Shown here piece by piece: positions 35,096-46,043 of a stretch of DNA of 64,000 bases. The notes under the pieces were generated by a model, which was not told where the DNA came from, did not search any database, and saw only the letters and a list, made by a program, of their open reading frames with translations. The translations under genes and the position numbers were made by a program. Every line of letters starts with the position of its first letter. The first letter of the stretch is position 1. Source of the DNA: Suillus spraguei (taxonomy: Eukaryota > Basidiomycota > Agaricomycetes > Boletales > Suillaceae); contig JABCPU010000285.1 in the NCBI GenBank assembly GCA_016800925.1, positions 1-64,000 of the forward strand, in the 5' to 3' direction.

Positions 35096-35520
35096 TATAC
35101 AAGAAGTTCGTAGGACGGAGAGAAACTGATGTCTTCAAAGAATTCGCGAGGGCATTTGAGAGAGTGGCGTAGTCCCGTAAAGGTGATGGAGTGGATATGG
35201 AGACGTTGAGGACCAGCGTGGAGAAGGTTTTGAACAGGGGACGTCGAAGTAGGCATTGAGCTTAACTTCAGCTCAGTCAATGGTCCATGAGCTTCATCGA
35301 GTGACGTGCTTGAACGTTTCAACTTGAAGCGCCTGTCAAAGCTTTTGCTTGAGATGCGTTCCAAAGTCTGGGTGAGGTTACATTTGTTTACACAACTGGA
35401 GCCTACCACAAACTTGTAGACACGAACGTAAGACATGCATGCACGTAGTTCAAACGTCCAAGTCGATAAAAGAACTGCCACACTTTGCACTCTATTACTA
35501 AGCTGTCTCTAAACATTTCC
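35096..35520 (+). pseudogene. Duplicated 3' end of the 6PGDH-like gene
   Basis: Aligns in order with 19720-20145, from inside the last exon (GATGTCTTCAA, ATTCGCGAGGG, GAGACGTTGAGGA) through the stop region (GTCGAAGTAGGCATTG) and 250 bp of 3' flank (CCACAAACTTGTAGACAC). Substitutions create a TAG in the coding part. It is a partial DNA-level duplicate, since the 3' flank was copied too. Confidence 0.85.
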
Positions 35521-35773
35521 GCGGCACGCACAAAACACTATCAATAAATGAGAATAATATTGTTAATAGTAAAAGCTTAAGCTAAGGGGACAAACCAACA
35601 AACCAGCAACAAATGCAAATGCCAGGTAAGGATCGAAGCAAAGGCAGCAAAGGATCAAAATAAGCAGGAACGAAAGTAAGCGAGACGAATAATATACCAA
35701 CCGTAGACAAAACATAAACGTACGTTCATAACTAAAAGATGATATGACCGAATAAAATAAAGCGAAACCATCA

Positions 35774-37975
35774 TCAGCTCAGTTCTCTTGCTCCATTGTC
35801 TCTTTCTCGTATTTCTTCTTTAGGGAGCTCACTGTGTTTGCCATCAGTAATAGGCATAGGGTATGAATGGGAAAGCGCACCTTCTCGTGATAACTGACCC
35901 GAATTCAACCATCCGCTAGGAAATGCCGCTACGATCTACCACCACCCAATGAGCACTCTCATACCAATCAAAACAGAAAACACACCTTCTGATACAAAAT
36001 CTTTCTCGACCCTTGTTCACTAACAAGCGCATTACTCCCATCTAATTCACTATTTAATGCAATCAGCTTCAGCTCACAAGCATTTCAAAATCCCCACAAA
36101 AACAATGAAAGAAGGGAAGGAAAGAAGAAAAGAAGAAGAGGAGAAAGAACTCGTACTCACTTCTTCTCATTCTCAAGCCTACAACACTCATTACTAAGCA
36201 TCACAAGCTGCCACACAATCGCCTTCATCGCCTCTGTCAACCGGTATTTCTGTGCAGGGGGATGTGCGTCTCGCGTTCCGTCCGGTTTGTTTGTTCCTGG
36301 GGCATTGTCGTCTGCGCCGGGTCCTCCACCGTCTGTTCCTGCACCAGCTCCACCATCAGTACCGGCACCGTCGGCGAGGGTTCGGTCGCCGTCAACACGG
36401 ACGTTATCACCATCAATACCGCTCCCTGCACCGTCGTCGTGGTGTGCGGCATCTACACTTGCACTGGGCGTCGAGGCTGATGCTGCACCTGCCTCACTTT
36501 CGTTCTTGGCTTTTTCTTTGCGACGTTCTGTGTAAGGCGTTAATGATTAGGCGATAAAGGTGTTGGTGATGAAGTGTTGAATAGTGTGGAAGTGTAGTGT
36601 ATGAAGCGAACGCGAGTGGTATACAAGGACAAACGAACGAAAAGAGGGTGTTGAACAAAAAAACACGAAGGTCACGCACCCCAAGCAACAACACTCTTCT
36701 CCCATTCCTCCTGCGCCTTTGAAAACCCCTCTTTCGTAAGTCCCGCGAGCTGCTGTAGCAACTCGTCCTGTCTATCCGTCAAGATCTTGAGGTGGTCTGC
36801 GAATATAGTACGTTTGATGAGTTTCTGTGCGCCAACCCCATTCATTGAGCGAGCGCATTCAAGGATAGGTGACACAACGTACGGTCATAGTAAAACGGTT
36901 ATAAGGAAACAGCACCGGCATAAGATTAAAGAAGTCTTCATCGTATTCGCCGAGATTGACGGCTTTCAGGGCGACGTCTGCGAGTATGGGTTTGATAGAG
37001 GGTGGGAACTTGCCCTTGACATCCCATGATTCTATGACAACGTCAGGCCATAAGCTAGGATATGTGGAGGCACGGACCTTTGGAGATGGCAGACTTTAGG
37101 TCTTCGATGGCCAATTGAAGTTCAGGATGAAAGTCGCGCTGGTGCGAGTGAATACATGAGTGTCAGGTGGACTGGGGCAACGTACGATGTCCACGACTTT
37201 CCTCTTCTTCCCATTATCCTCTATGACTGTATAGTTCTTGCGTTTCTTATTGACCTTGTCTTCGCCTAGTAGACTGATAGGATGTTCCTTCGTCCCTTCT
37301 TCCTTGGCATGAGTCTTGCTAGGTCCGGCAGTGGCACCCCCTTCAGCAGGAACCTTTTTAGATTTAGGTTTCTTAGGCGTCCTGCTGCGGACACGAAATG
37401 AGGATATTTGACATGTAATCACAATGCACATACCTGTCTTTCAGAAGAGCTACTTCTCCACTAGAGACGTAAAAGCCCTGTTGCTTTGTCTGAGCGAAAT
37501 GAGTACGGTTATCGATGTTCAACTCAGAGTCGTCAATGAAAGGGTCATTGACGTCGTAATACTCTGAAGTGGCATGTTTTTTCTGCCGCCTTACTCAGCG
37601 TCCATATGGGCATTTATATGAATTGTGATATTTTACCTTTTTCTTTTTCGGCTCTCCGTCGTCTTCACCTTCGGAGTCTGATGTGTCTGCTTTTGGAGGA
37701 GGTGGTGTTGGTTGACGTTGACCTGTTGTTTTCGCCAAAGTAGCAATATCGACTTCATAATTATCTGGACCACCTAGATTTATTTGTAGTCTGATAGTTT
37801 GTAGAGGGGGTGGCGGAGGAGGGGGCGGAGTTGGAGAAGGAGAACGAGGACGTTGTGCTTTTGATTTCGGTTTTATTGTAGAAGCGGGTTTTGATGAGGA
37901 AGATGATGATTTTAATTTCTTTGAAGGTGGTTGTTGGTCAATGTCAGTATCTTGCATTACTACGTCTTCAGACAT
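35774..37975 (-). CDS. HPC2/ubinuclein-like subunit of the HIR histone chaperone complex
   Basis: Exon 1 (37637-37975) encodes a Lys/Ser/Pro-rich start with a nuclear-localisation-like PPSKKLKS and a Pro run. Exon 2 (37434-37582) holds the HUN domain core YYDVNDPFIDDSELN, the hallmark of Hpc2 and ubinuclein. Later exons contain KKRKNYTVIEDNGKKRK, a conserved helical middle (FFNLMPVLFPYNRFTMTKLI) and a Gly/Asp/Ala-rich low-complexity insert (near 36290-36470). The C-terminal end contains YRLTEAMKAIVWQLV. The HIR complex deposits H3-H4 outside S phase. Introns are short GT-AG. The last exon and stop (35774-35781) are the least certain part. Confidence 0.85.
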
Positions 37976-38157
37976 TTGTGATATGATGAGCGCGTATACG
38001 AAGGTGGGTACGAGGAGATGAGGTGGATGGTTTCCTAAAAAGGAACCTCTCAGCTCAAGTCCTTTCCACTTTTCTCATCATCTTTTAACCCTCTCACTTG
38101 AATTCTCAAAGTGCGAAATACAAAGTCAACCCATCATACATAGACAACCAAACTAAG
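37976..38157. promoter_or_regulatory. Short divergent intergenic region
   Basis: About 180 bp separate the HPC2-like gene (minus) from the next gene (plus), so promoters are probably shared. Pyrimidine-rich tracts lie at 38056-38100. Confidence 0.4.
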
Positions 38158-39510
38158 ATGACAAATCATTTCTCACTCGGCATTTCCCAGCAGTCTGCCT
38201 CCTATGTAACAGACCCCTATTATTTTGTATCTTCAATGGCTACCACAGCACCTCCCTCATATGACACAATCTCAATAAGTCCTATACAAAGCCAAGTATC
38301 TCTGATTCCCTTTCGTCACACGAAGCAGACATGTAATGCTGTCCTATCTCGTATCCGTGAGATCGTCTTATCCTCCAATTTCCCCCCCTCGTCTGTAGCC
38401 CCAAGTATCAATGCCTGCGCTGCCGCTCTCCCAGCTGAAAAATTCTCCAACATCTTGGAATCATGCAATATTGAGGGTCACACAGGCCCTATTGGGCAAT
38501 CGTGAACAATCAATCAGAAGCTGTCTCGGCATTGTCCAAGTTCTTTATCGCTACAAGCGTTTCTGATGTTTCATTTTGCGACGCGCGTCTCGCGTGCATG
38601 ACAACTGGCGATCAATCATTATTTAAACAGCTGAATCTTGCATATATCAGTACTCGCAGTATGTGCATTCTAATGCCCACTCAAGAGGTCGTTCATTCAT
38701 TAATGATCATTAGACGAGCATAGACATTTGAGATGCTCTTTATGCTGCCCGTCAGATGAGATTCAGGTACATATATGCGACGAGCCAGAGAATTGCTTCG
38801 ATGTTGTTGTGCGCATCCCCATGTTCCAGAAGCGCTTGCGTACCACACAATACATGAATTACGAATTTGTTGCTGCAGGTGTGTGATCACCTCTCTCACT
38901 TTTTCCTTACGTTGACGCCACTTGCAGGACGAATATGGTGGTTGAGATTCAACTTTACGGACGGGGTATGGTGCGCTAACATTGGGCTCTCTCGGCATAG
39001 CTATCCAGCCCGTCCAAACGCCGTACTTCTTATTGAGGCCCATAAACGCGAAGTTGACTGTAAAGCTTCACTCGAAGCGCTGAAAATTCCACTAAAATTG
39101 ACAGACAAAAAGCTCGTACCTTGGCTGTAAGTTAATCTTATCTAGACCAGTTTATGATTCATGATGAAATTGATTATTTATTGCTCTCCCATTGACTACT
39201 CTGATCCGGAAGATCCGAGTCTGGATATGGAACTTGGCCCCCTCGCAACACGACTCGCTGCATCTCGAATGAGTTGGGTGATTGGGTGATGTACGAGTAA
39301 GTCTTCTCCTCCGAGCGTCTCAGCTTGATCCGTATTGTATGCAGATGTGTTTGCACTCACTTTACCACCTCAGCCATTTTTTACTCTTCTCCACGAATGA
39401 ATTAAACCAACTGACACTATCTTTGTAGAAATACTAAATATGTGGACCACGAGGGCACTTTGCACGCGAAGCTAGAGCTGTCATTATCACTTTTTGAAAA
39501 TACAGACTAG
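38158..39510 (+). pseudogene. Hypothetical Agaricomycete protein (ankyrin-like), frameshifted
   Basis: Exons on the plus strand encode MATTAPPSYDTISISPIQ, then NACAAALPAEKFSNILESCN. After a one-base shift near 38480-38490 come YWAIVNNQSEAVSALSKF and LRLACMTTGDQSLFKQL. Later exons give VRIPMFQKRLRTT, GRIWWLRFNF (intron near 38879-38928), PNAVLLIEAHKRE and, in the last exon, VDHEGTLHAKLEL, ending at TAG 39508-39510. These blocks form a recurring family of unknown function in mushrooms. The shift (a missing base between CACACAGGCC and TATTGG) breaks the frame unless it is a sequence error. Confidence 0.6.
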
Positions 39511-41150
39511 GTAAAAAGGCCGAGCTTTGCCACTTTGATCAACAAATAATGTGTACCGCCGTTGTATCTCAATTCTTTTGGGGAAATATAAGGGTATAAC
39601 AGGTTGTCGTGTTTCAAGCGTCCGGCGAGGAAGTATACCGGTAAGTCTTATACTGCTGAATACAGATCAGTCTCTCACAACCAGATCATTCACGACTTGC
39701 AAAAGTGAGCGACGGAATTGTGCATGATCCAATACCACCATCAACAGCCCGATGGCCTACTAGCAGCGAAAAGCTGAGTATCTGGCGCGTGAATCACCCC
39801 TCGAATCTTCATGTGCAGGATCAGCCAAAACCTACCCCAAACGCGTTCCTAGTGTTCAAAATAACTAGTACTGACAGGTGTTTTGAACAGTTGAGAGAAG
39901 CACCGGTAGGATGTACATCAAGGTCAAAGTACTTACCAGTTCCAAATTGATACTATGCAAGTAGCAAGTACTCCAAAAGCACCAGGCCTCGCATGTTCTA
40001 CACCTGAAAAGAGGCCAGCGGCCACCAGCCTGCTGTAGCCAAAATAAGAATACACATGCGCTTCGTGGAACATTTTGATTGACAGTGGCTTTGCCTCAAG
40101 GACCTTACAGTAGCGAGGTTTGAGAAAACATGATATTGCCCGGAGTCGGTTTGCGCCTAGTGCCGAATAATTGACCATCGATGCAGTAATTGAGATCATC
40201 AAACCTCAGGCCTCTTTTGTGCGAACTTGATGTGAGCTTGCAACTCGTACGATATGGCTCACTGCGTCACTCCACTCATGCCAGCCATGTATGCATGATG
40301 TTCTCCATCATCACATAGTAAATTTGCTTCCATTGGTGAAAGTGCACGGAAACTCACGGTCTGGGGTCGCAAGGTCGTGCAAGATCTAGAAGCTTTGCTC
40401 GGATACACTTATTTGCGAAACATTGGTGTCACCCTGAGAGGTCCATCTGCGATGTTGTCAACATACAAGGATCAAGAATGACAAGCACCAATTGAAGCAC
40501 GACCGGCCTGAGGCTGTTCATTTTGAGTGATGATAAGTGTGACCTGCAACTTCAATTCGTCGAATAGACGAATCAATAATATTGCCATGAAAATATTACA
40601 GCCTCGACCATTAGACTAACTCTTGCAAATAAATGGTCCTGAGAAATCCATGTGCTACCACTTCATTAATGACCGGGTATTAAGGAAAGGTGCAAGTCTT
40701 ACCACACGATCATCATTGACCCGGAATACAGCTTAACATTGACAATAGATGAAACGACAGTCGCGTCTAGCGCATGCTCAACTTGCCATCCCGACGCCAT
40801 GCGGTAAAGTTGCGGTAGCCTAACAAGCGGAGGCTGTCAGGCGATGACTCGTCAACAAGTAAGCCGGCAGGAGCATCGAACAATAGACAATGTGGAGAAT
40901 TGGTGAGTAGAGTGCGAGTAACAATAATTTTGACTTAATGTTCTAAGAAATGCAGATGCTAATTATAAGGCGCTGGTCTGGTGGATTTCATGTTGATTTC
41001 AAATAACCCCGTCCGGCCGTATCACAGACATCTTCGTCTGGCTGAGGTTGTAAGGCTGGTTGTGGGTTCGAAGGGGAATCGTGAAATGAAAGAGCGTGAT
41101 AAAAGATGAGTGGGAACAGATAGCGGCAAGCAACGGATTTTCGTAGGTAG
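39511..41150. other. Non-coding stretch, no gene recognised
   Basis: Only short frames on both strands. Nothing resembling a known domain or repeat. Confidence 0.5.
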
Positions 41151-41580
41151 GTATGCGAAGGAATAAACTCTTTGAGGCGAGTTACAGGACGGAACGTTTC
41201 AAGGACTTTTCTGAGGTGCTTTTGAGCGGGAATCTTCTTCAAGATTATATCAGAACGGCTTTCTATATAATATTTAGAAGACGGGCGTACCACTTATCGA
41301 AACTAACCCCTGTCAAACGGATATCTCCAGTCACAATCCGGGTATCGTCTCTAGTCTCGCCCAAAAATGTGAGCCCAAGTTGCTTGCGCACGAGGCCTGC
41401 AAAGCCACCTTCAGACTCATTTATCCCGGTGCATTTAACTGCGGCTAACCTTTAGCACCATTAGCTCCGATGATCTACTTGGTATGAAAGTCTCTGCTAT
41501 GCCGTTCTTTGTTGGAGTAGTGGTGACACCCTCATCGGACTGCTCGAATGAGCGCAGTTCAGTGCCCATCCCGACAGAAC
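41151..41580 (-). pseudogene. FAD-dependent aromatic monooxygenase fragment
   Basis: Minus-strand pieces read MGTELRSFEQSDEGVT (41525-41575) and then, in another frame, GLVRKQLGLTFLGETRDDT and RIVTGDIRLTG (about 41280-41400). These match the region that follows the FAD-binding fold in phenol-hydroxylase-type flavoprotein monooxygenases. The GADGA motif expected before them is scrambled by frameshifts, and the N- and C-terminal thirds are missing or unrecognisable. Confidence 0.6.
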
Positions 41581-42061
41581 AAGAGAACTTTTCTAAGTGG
41601 CATCACAGAATCACATCTAGGAGCTGTTGACCCATCAATTTTGAGGTATGCTGAAAAAAACCGAATCAGCATGATCGTTTGATTAGGCGATGGTGATGCG
41701 TACGAATGGTATTGCTGGAGTATTATCTTTCATAAACGAAACCATCGATGAGAATTTCAGAGGTTCCAACGTTCCTGGCTTGTACAAATGGATAAAACGG
41801 GTGTTTTCCCAAACTATTAACTTCTGCAACGTCCAAAAGGTTGTAGAGTTTGAGGGAGCGCGGCTACATAGAGAATGCATTCAATGAGACCACAGTGATG
41901 TGATGAGTGGATGTGTGACAAACCTATATTCCAGCACCACGCTGTCCGATGCGAGAGTGAGGGTCTTTATCGATCATATGCGAACTGAGATGCTGTTTTG
42001 GAGGAGCGTCAACGCTGCCACCAGACCTAGCGCCTAAAGTAACATTGTAGGTAATACAAAC
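41581..42061. other. Spacer before the hAT element
   Basis: Possibly more monooxygenase relic; nothing else recognised. Ends with the 8-bp hAT target site. Confidence 0.4.
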
Positions 42062-43458
42062 CAGTGTTTCTACCGCCAGTGGCGAGCCAACTGAAAGCTG
42101 TGCGAAGCCACTGGCTAGCCCCTGGCTGCCGCCAGTGGCGGTGTTCTGGCGATGGCTGAATACCTAAAATAGAAGGTAGCTCCCATCTGTTTGCAGCCTC
42201 TGGAAATCGCCGTAGATAGTGTAGATCGGTCTTATCAATGCAATATGAATGTCTGATATCATCTTAACATAACATAAACTCATCCAGTCGTGCCTCACCC
42301 ATTCCCAGCTTCAAAGATGCCAAAAGACTGGTGGTGGGGATTATTTGATACTCACCCAGATCTCGAGAAGAAACTCTCTGTAGCCTATGCAAATGAGAAA
42401 GAGAGAAGGCCAAAAGTGATGTGTAGAGCATGCAAGATTAGCAAAGTGATTGATGAGCAGCAGAAGGATTGTGAGGAGCAGCACCAAGGCCTAAGAAATG
42501 ATGTGTGATTACATGATCAAATCCTCACATATTGTAAGCCTTTCAATACTACTATCAGTTCTTGTTGGTTATTTTTTTCAGTGTGGTCAAGATTGGAAAG
42601 TCTGTTCAAGGACCGAAGAAGCGCTGGAGCAAATGCAACCAGGATGTTTTCCTAGCTGCAGTCATTTTGAATCCAAGATGTATGATGGAATACATTATCA
42701 AGATGTTGAGCCAACACCACTGCAGAAATTTGCTCAGCGAATTTTTTCAATCTGCACAAACTCAGCCTCTTGTGAACGTCTTTTCAGTCTTTTCAGCACA
42801 GTACTCACAAAACTTCGTTCGCGTCTCAGCCTTCAAAGCATGACAGACTTGGCAGAATTGCACTTGCATCTGCGAGATGAGTATATACAGATGGGAGACA
42901 AAAAGGGCCATCTGCATTGCACAAGGAAAATCATACCCGACCCACTGCCTTCACCAGCCATTGTGCCTGTGGACTCTATTCCTAATGATCCATTATCAGA
43001 GTCTGCACAACCAGAAAATCAGGACGAAGATGCTAGTGATGATGAGAACTCACTTGGGCACATCGCATCTGTCCTCGCACAGCGCTCCTTTGAAGATGAG
43101 GATCCCACAGATGATATTCCTATGTTCAATGACATCCCCCTTCAACAATTGTTCAACTTCAAAGATGAGAGCTGGGTAAGATTGACAGAAGTATTTGGGA
43201 TGAGGTCAATTGACTATGAATTCGAGTTTTACGAGTTAGTTGACATGGATATGGAAGGTGAAGACGACGAACAAACATTTGATGACATGATGAGTAGTAT
43301 GATCCAGTAGTTTATCTCCAGCCAATGATATTGTGTTCTTCCAGCTTAGTAAGCTTTGTCACTCCTGGGAAAAGCCAACTGTCACCATACTGCCAGTGGC
43401 TAAGCCAAACCCATGTCTCAGGCTAGCCAGGGGCTGGCCCCTGGCGCTAGGAACACTG
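42062..43458 (+). mobile_element. Internally deleted hAT transposon
   Basis: Begins CAGTGTTTCTACCGCCAG and ends in the inverted form (CTGGCGCTAGGAACACTG). It is bounded by a perfect 8-bp duplication, ATACAAAC (42054-42061 and 43459-43466), the hAT signature. Subterminal GCCAGTGGC/GCCACTGGC palindromes cluster at both ends. At 1.4 kb it is far shorter than an autonomous hAT. Confidence 0.95.
42290..43315 (+). pseudogene. hAT transposase, catalytic core deleted
   Basis: The N-terminal part (42290-42510) has a BED-type zinc-finger-like start (WWWGLFDTHPDLEKKL, VMCRACKIS). It passes directly, across a possible intron (42535-42582), to KKRWSKCNQDVFLAAVILNP and then, after another frame change, to the C-terminal dimerisation region FSICTNSASCERLFSLFS and LRSRLSLQSMTDLAELHL. 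The DDE core between them is absent. The acidic tail to 43310 is intact. It cannot be an active transposase, but its ends could still be moved in trans. Confidence 0.85.
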
Positions 43459-46041
43459 ATACAAACATGTGCCATAGGTCATCATCTACTGTGATTAGCA
43501 CGGCTGAACAGAATTCATAATATGGTAGTGTTCAAACTGGTACTTGAAAGGATTAGTTGGTTCCAATTGCAAGGCAGCATCAGATCATTATAACATAGGA
43601 ACCTGTGATCAACCACATCCATTCCAATGAAACATAACTGCAAAGGTCATAAACCAAGAACATTCACCGGCTCGGGTGTCTTATATCCTCCCAGGCTATA
43701 GTGTCATATTTATGCATAATTATGGCTGATAAGAGACACCATGGTTATGGATGGTTGATGCTTATCCTCAACCACTGCTGCCTTTATGCATAATGGTGTC
43801 AAGATCCTTTGGTAGGTCATTTTGGCCATTTTGGTCATGGATCTAGCTTCTCAATCTACAAATATGGTCTTATTGGGACAGAACCTTCCAGGCTCCTGTT
43901 CCTTCTTGCTCTTCTGCCACCTTTGATGGGTTCAAACCATCATGTGCATTCAAACCATCACGTGCTATATTTGCCCAGATTTTTTCTAAGTCCCTTGGCC
44001 CCTTCAAACCATCACATGCTTTATACTTGCCCAGATTTTTCCTAAGTCTGTTGGCCATGACTTCAAGTGTTCAATATTTCAACATTTAATTAGTTTTGTT
44101 CACAAGATCAAGTTGGTCATATGGTTTCAGAATTCAACATATAGAATCTTTGAATTAGCTTTTTTTTCTCGCAACATCCAGTCCATCATATCCAAGTTGT
44201 TTCGGAATAATGATCAAGATTGATTCTGATTCGTTCCAGTCAGATTGTCTCAATAATTACACAATGTTGCAATAAATGACACTAAATGGGTTGTAACAAA
44301 ATTAAGTATGAATAATGTATGGACTTGTCGATGAACTAATCTACTTCTGCCTCCTGCTTGAAACACATGAGACAAGCACAGAGCAGAAAAGAAACAGAAA
44401 CACACACTTCTTTGTAGGTCCGCTTGTTCCAGCAGCAGGCCTCGTTTGCTTCATGTTTTGGCCAATGTTATTGGCCTGTGTGAGTCTTGTTGTCTCTATG
44501 CGAATGTGCTGACATGCACCAAACTGGTCTGGTGCATGGCTGACTAAACACTACTGCAGCTGACAAATAGTACCAGGACTATAATAGCTTAGTGTTCCTC
44601 TATTCAGAAATCAATCCATGATGCAGAATCGAAAGTTTCTTTTTGCTCGTAAAAGTTTGCTTATTATTTCTAATTCATTTTTCATGGGTGTGTTTATGTA
44701 TGTTTGGCTACAGAAACTACTTCATAAGATTCCCACAGATGTCAGGTGACCCCAGCAAAATAATTACATAGAGTTACCCTGCAGAAAAACTCACGAAACA
44801 CACTATGATTCACTCGCGTCACCTCTATGCATCTACAAAAAGTGCAAATTTATGCTTCAAATATTACATAATTGATATTCCTCCTAGGATAGCCACTAAT
44901 AGTCACCTGATCTCAAATTTATGCATAGCCATTGATATCCCACATGACTTTTTCTCACACCCTTGAGCATATTACAAATCAACTATGACAATATTCAATA
45001 AATAGGGTAGGTCAGCACCCCTACAAAATGTGGGAAAACAGTAGCATAGCCATTCATTTTGTCTATATAATACCCACCTTTTTGTCAATAAGAGAGAGAT
45101 TTTCTCCCCCTCAAAAATATAACTGAGAGTGAAGTGTGACCAGCACTATCAGCACACTGTTAAGAACATTGTCAACAACAGTAAGATTGGAAGTCTACAC
45201 TGTGAGACAGCACTACCTTGAGCTCACTGTGTCTGACAACCAGCAAGACAACAATTTTTTTTTCTTTGACAAATTCATTCTAGTTTCTTTCATCATCTTT
45301 CTCTCTGTTTTTCTTTCTCTGTTCTCTGTTTCCTTGCTTCTGTTTCTTTTGAATCTTTCTCTTTTCTTCTTTTTCTTTGATTACTGGTCTCTCTCTCTCT
45401 TTTAAAGTTTGTTGGTTCTAAGTGTCCTTGTGTTTCTAATATTTGTGTTGTCTCTTTAGTCCATCTAAGGCCAGAGTAGCTTAGTGGGAGAGACTTTAGA
45501 GGTTGACAGTGACACTTGATCTCACACATCTGAGTAGCGATACTGAGTTAAGGTCTTCACTGACTGATAGACTCTAGTTATTGAAAGGGGACTTGGTATT
45601 GAAATCCAAGGACGTCCGTTCCTACTAACTGTTTAATACTCATAGTGAGTTCCTTGGCAGCAGGTTCAATAGTAAGCTAGAAGATCTCTGAAGTAGTGAC
45701 TAGTCTTGACCAGGGATCCTACCTGCTTGTCTGAGAAGGTGATTGTTGTAACTTCCCACAAATTGCAGTAGCACAGTTGTTGCAAAACACCTGCATTCCA
45801 TCAGAGAGAGTGATTTGGCCAGTTATTTTTGTTTCTTAGTTTGTTTGACTTCTGTGTTTTTTCTTTGAAGTTTAGTTGTTTCAAGAATCTTTGTCATTGT
45901 CCAAGAGTTTGCTGATCTCACAGAATTGACTCATTTGCTGACCATAGCCTGGGGAACATAAATAGCCACCTACGTACAACCACATTATCAGTCATTGGTA
46001 TTTGTCTGAATCACTGACCGTGGAGATATTATATTTGGTGT
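43459..46041. other. 2.6 kb AT-rich non-coding region
   Basis: No gene recognised. Holds a small tandem repeat (43949-44056), a pyrimidine-rich tract (45250-45410) and a TATA-like TATATAATACCC near 45063-45074, which could be a decayed LTR or promoter, but no partner copy is present. Confidence 0.5.
43949..44056 (+). repeat. 54-bp tandem repeat, two copies plus a partial
   Basis: Units start at 43949 and 44003 with TTCAAACCATCAC and include TTGCCCAGATTTTT and CTAAGTC. A partial unit starts at 43931. Confidence 0.85.
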
Positions 46042-46043
46042 TA

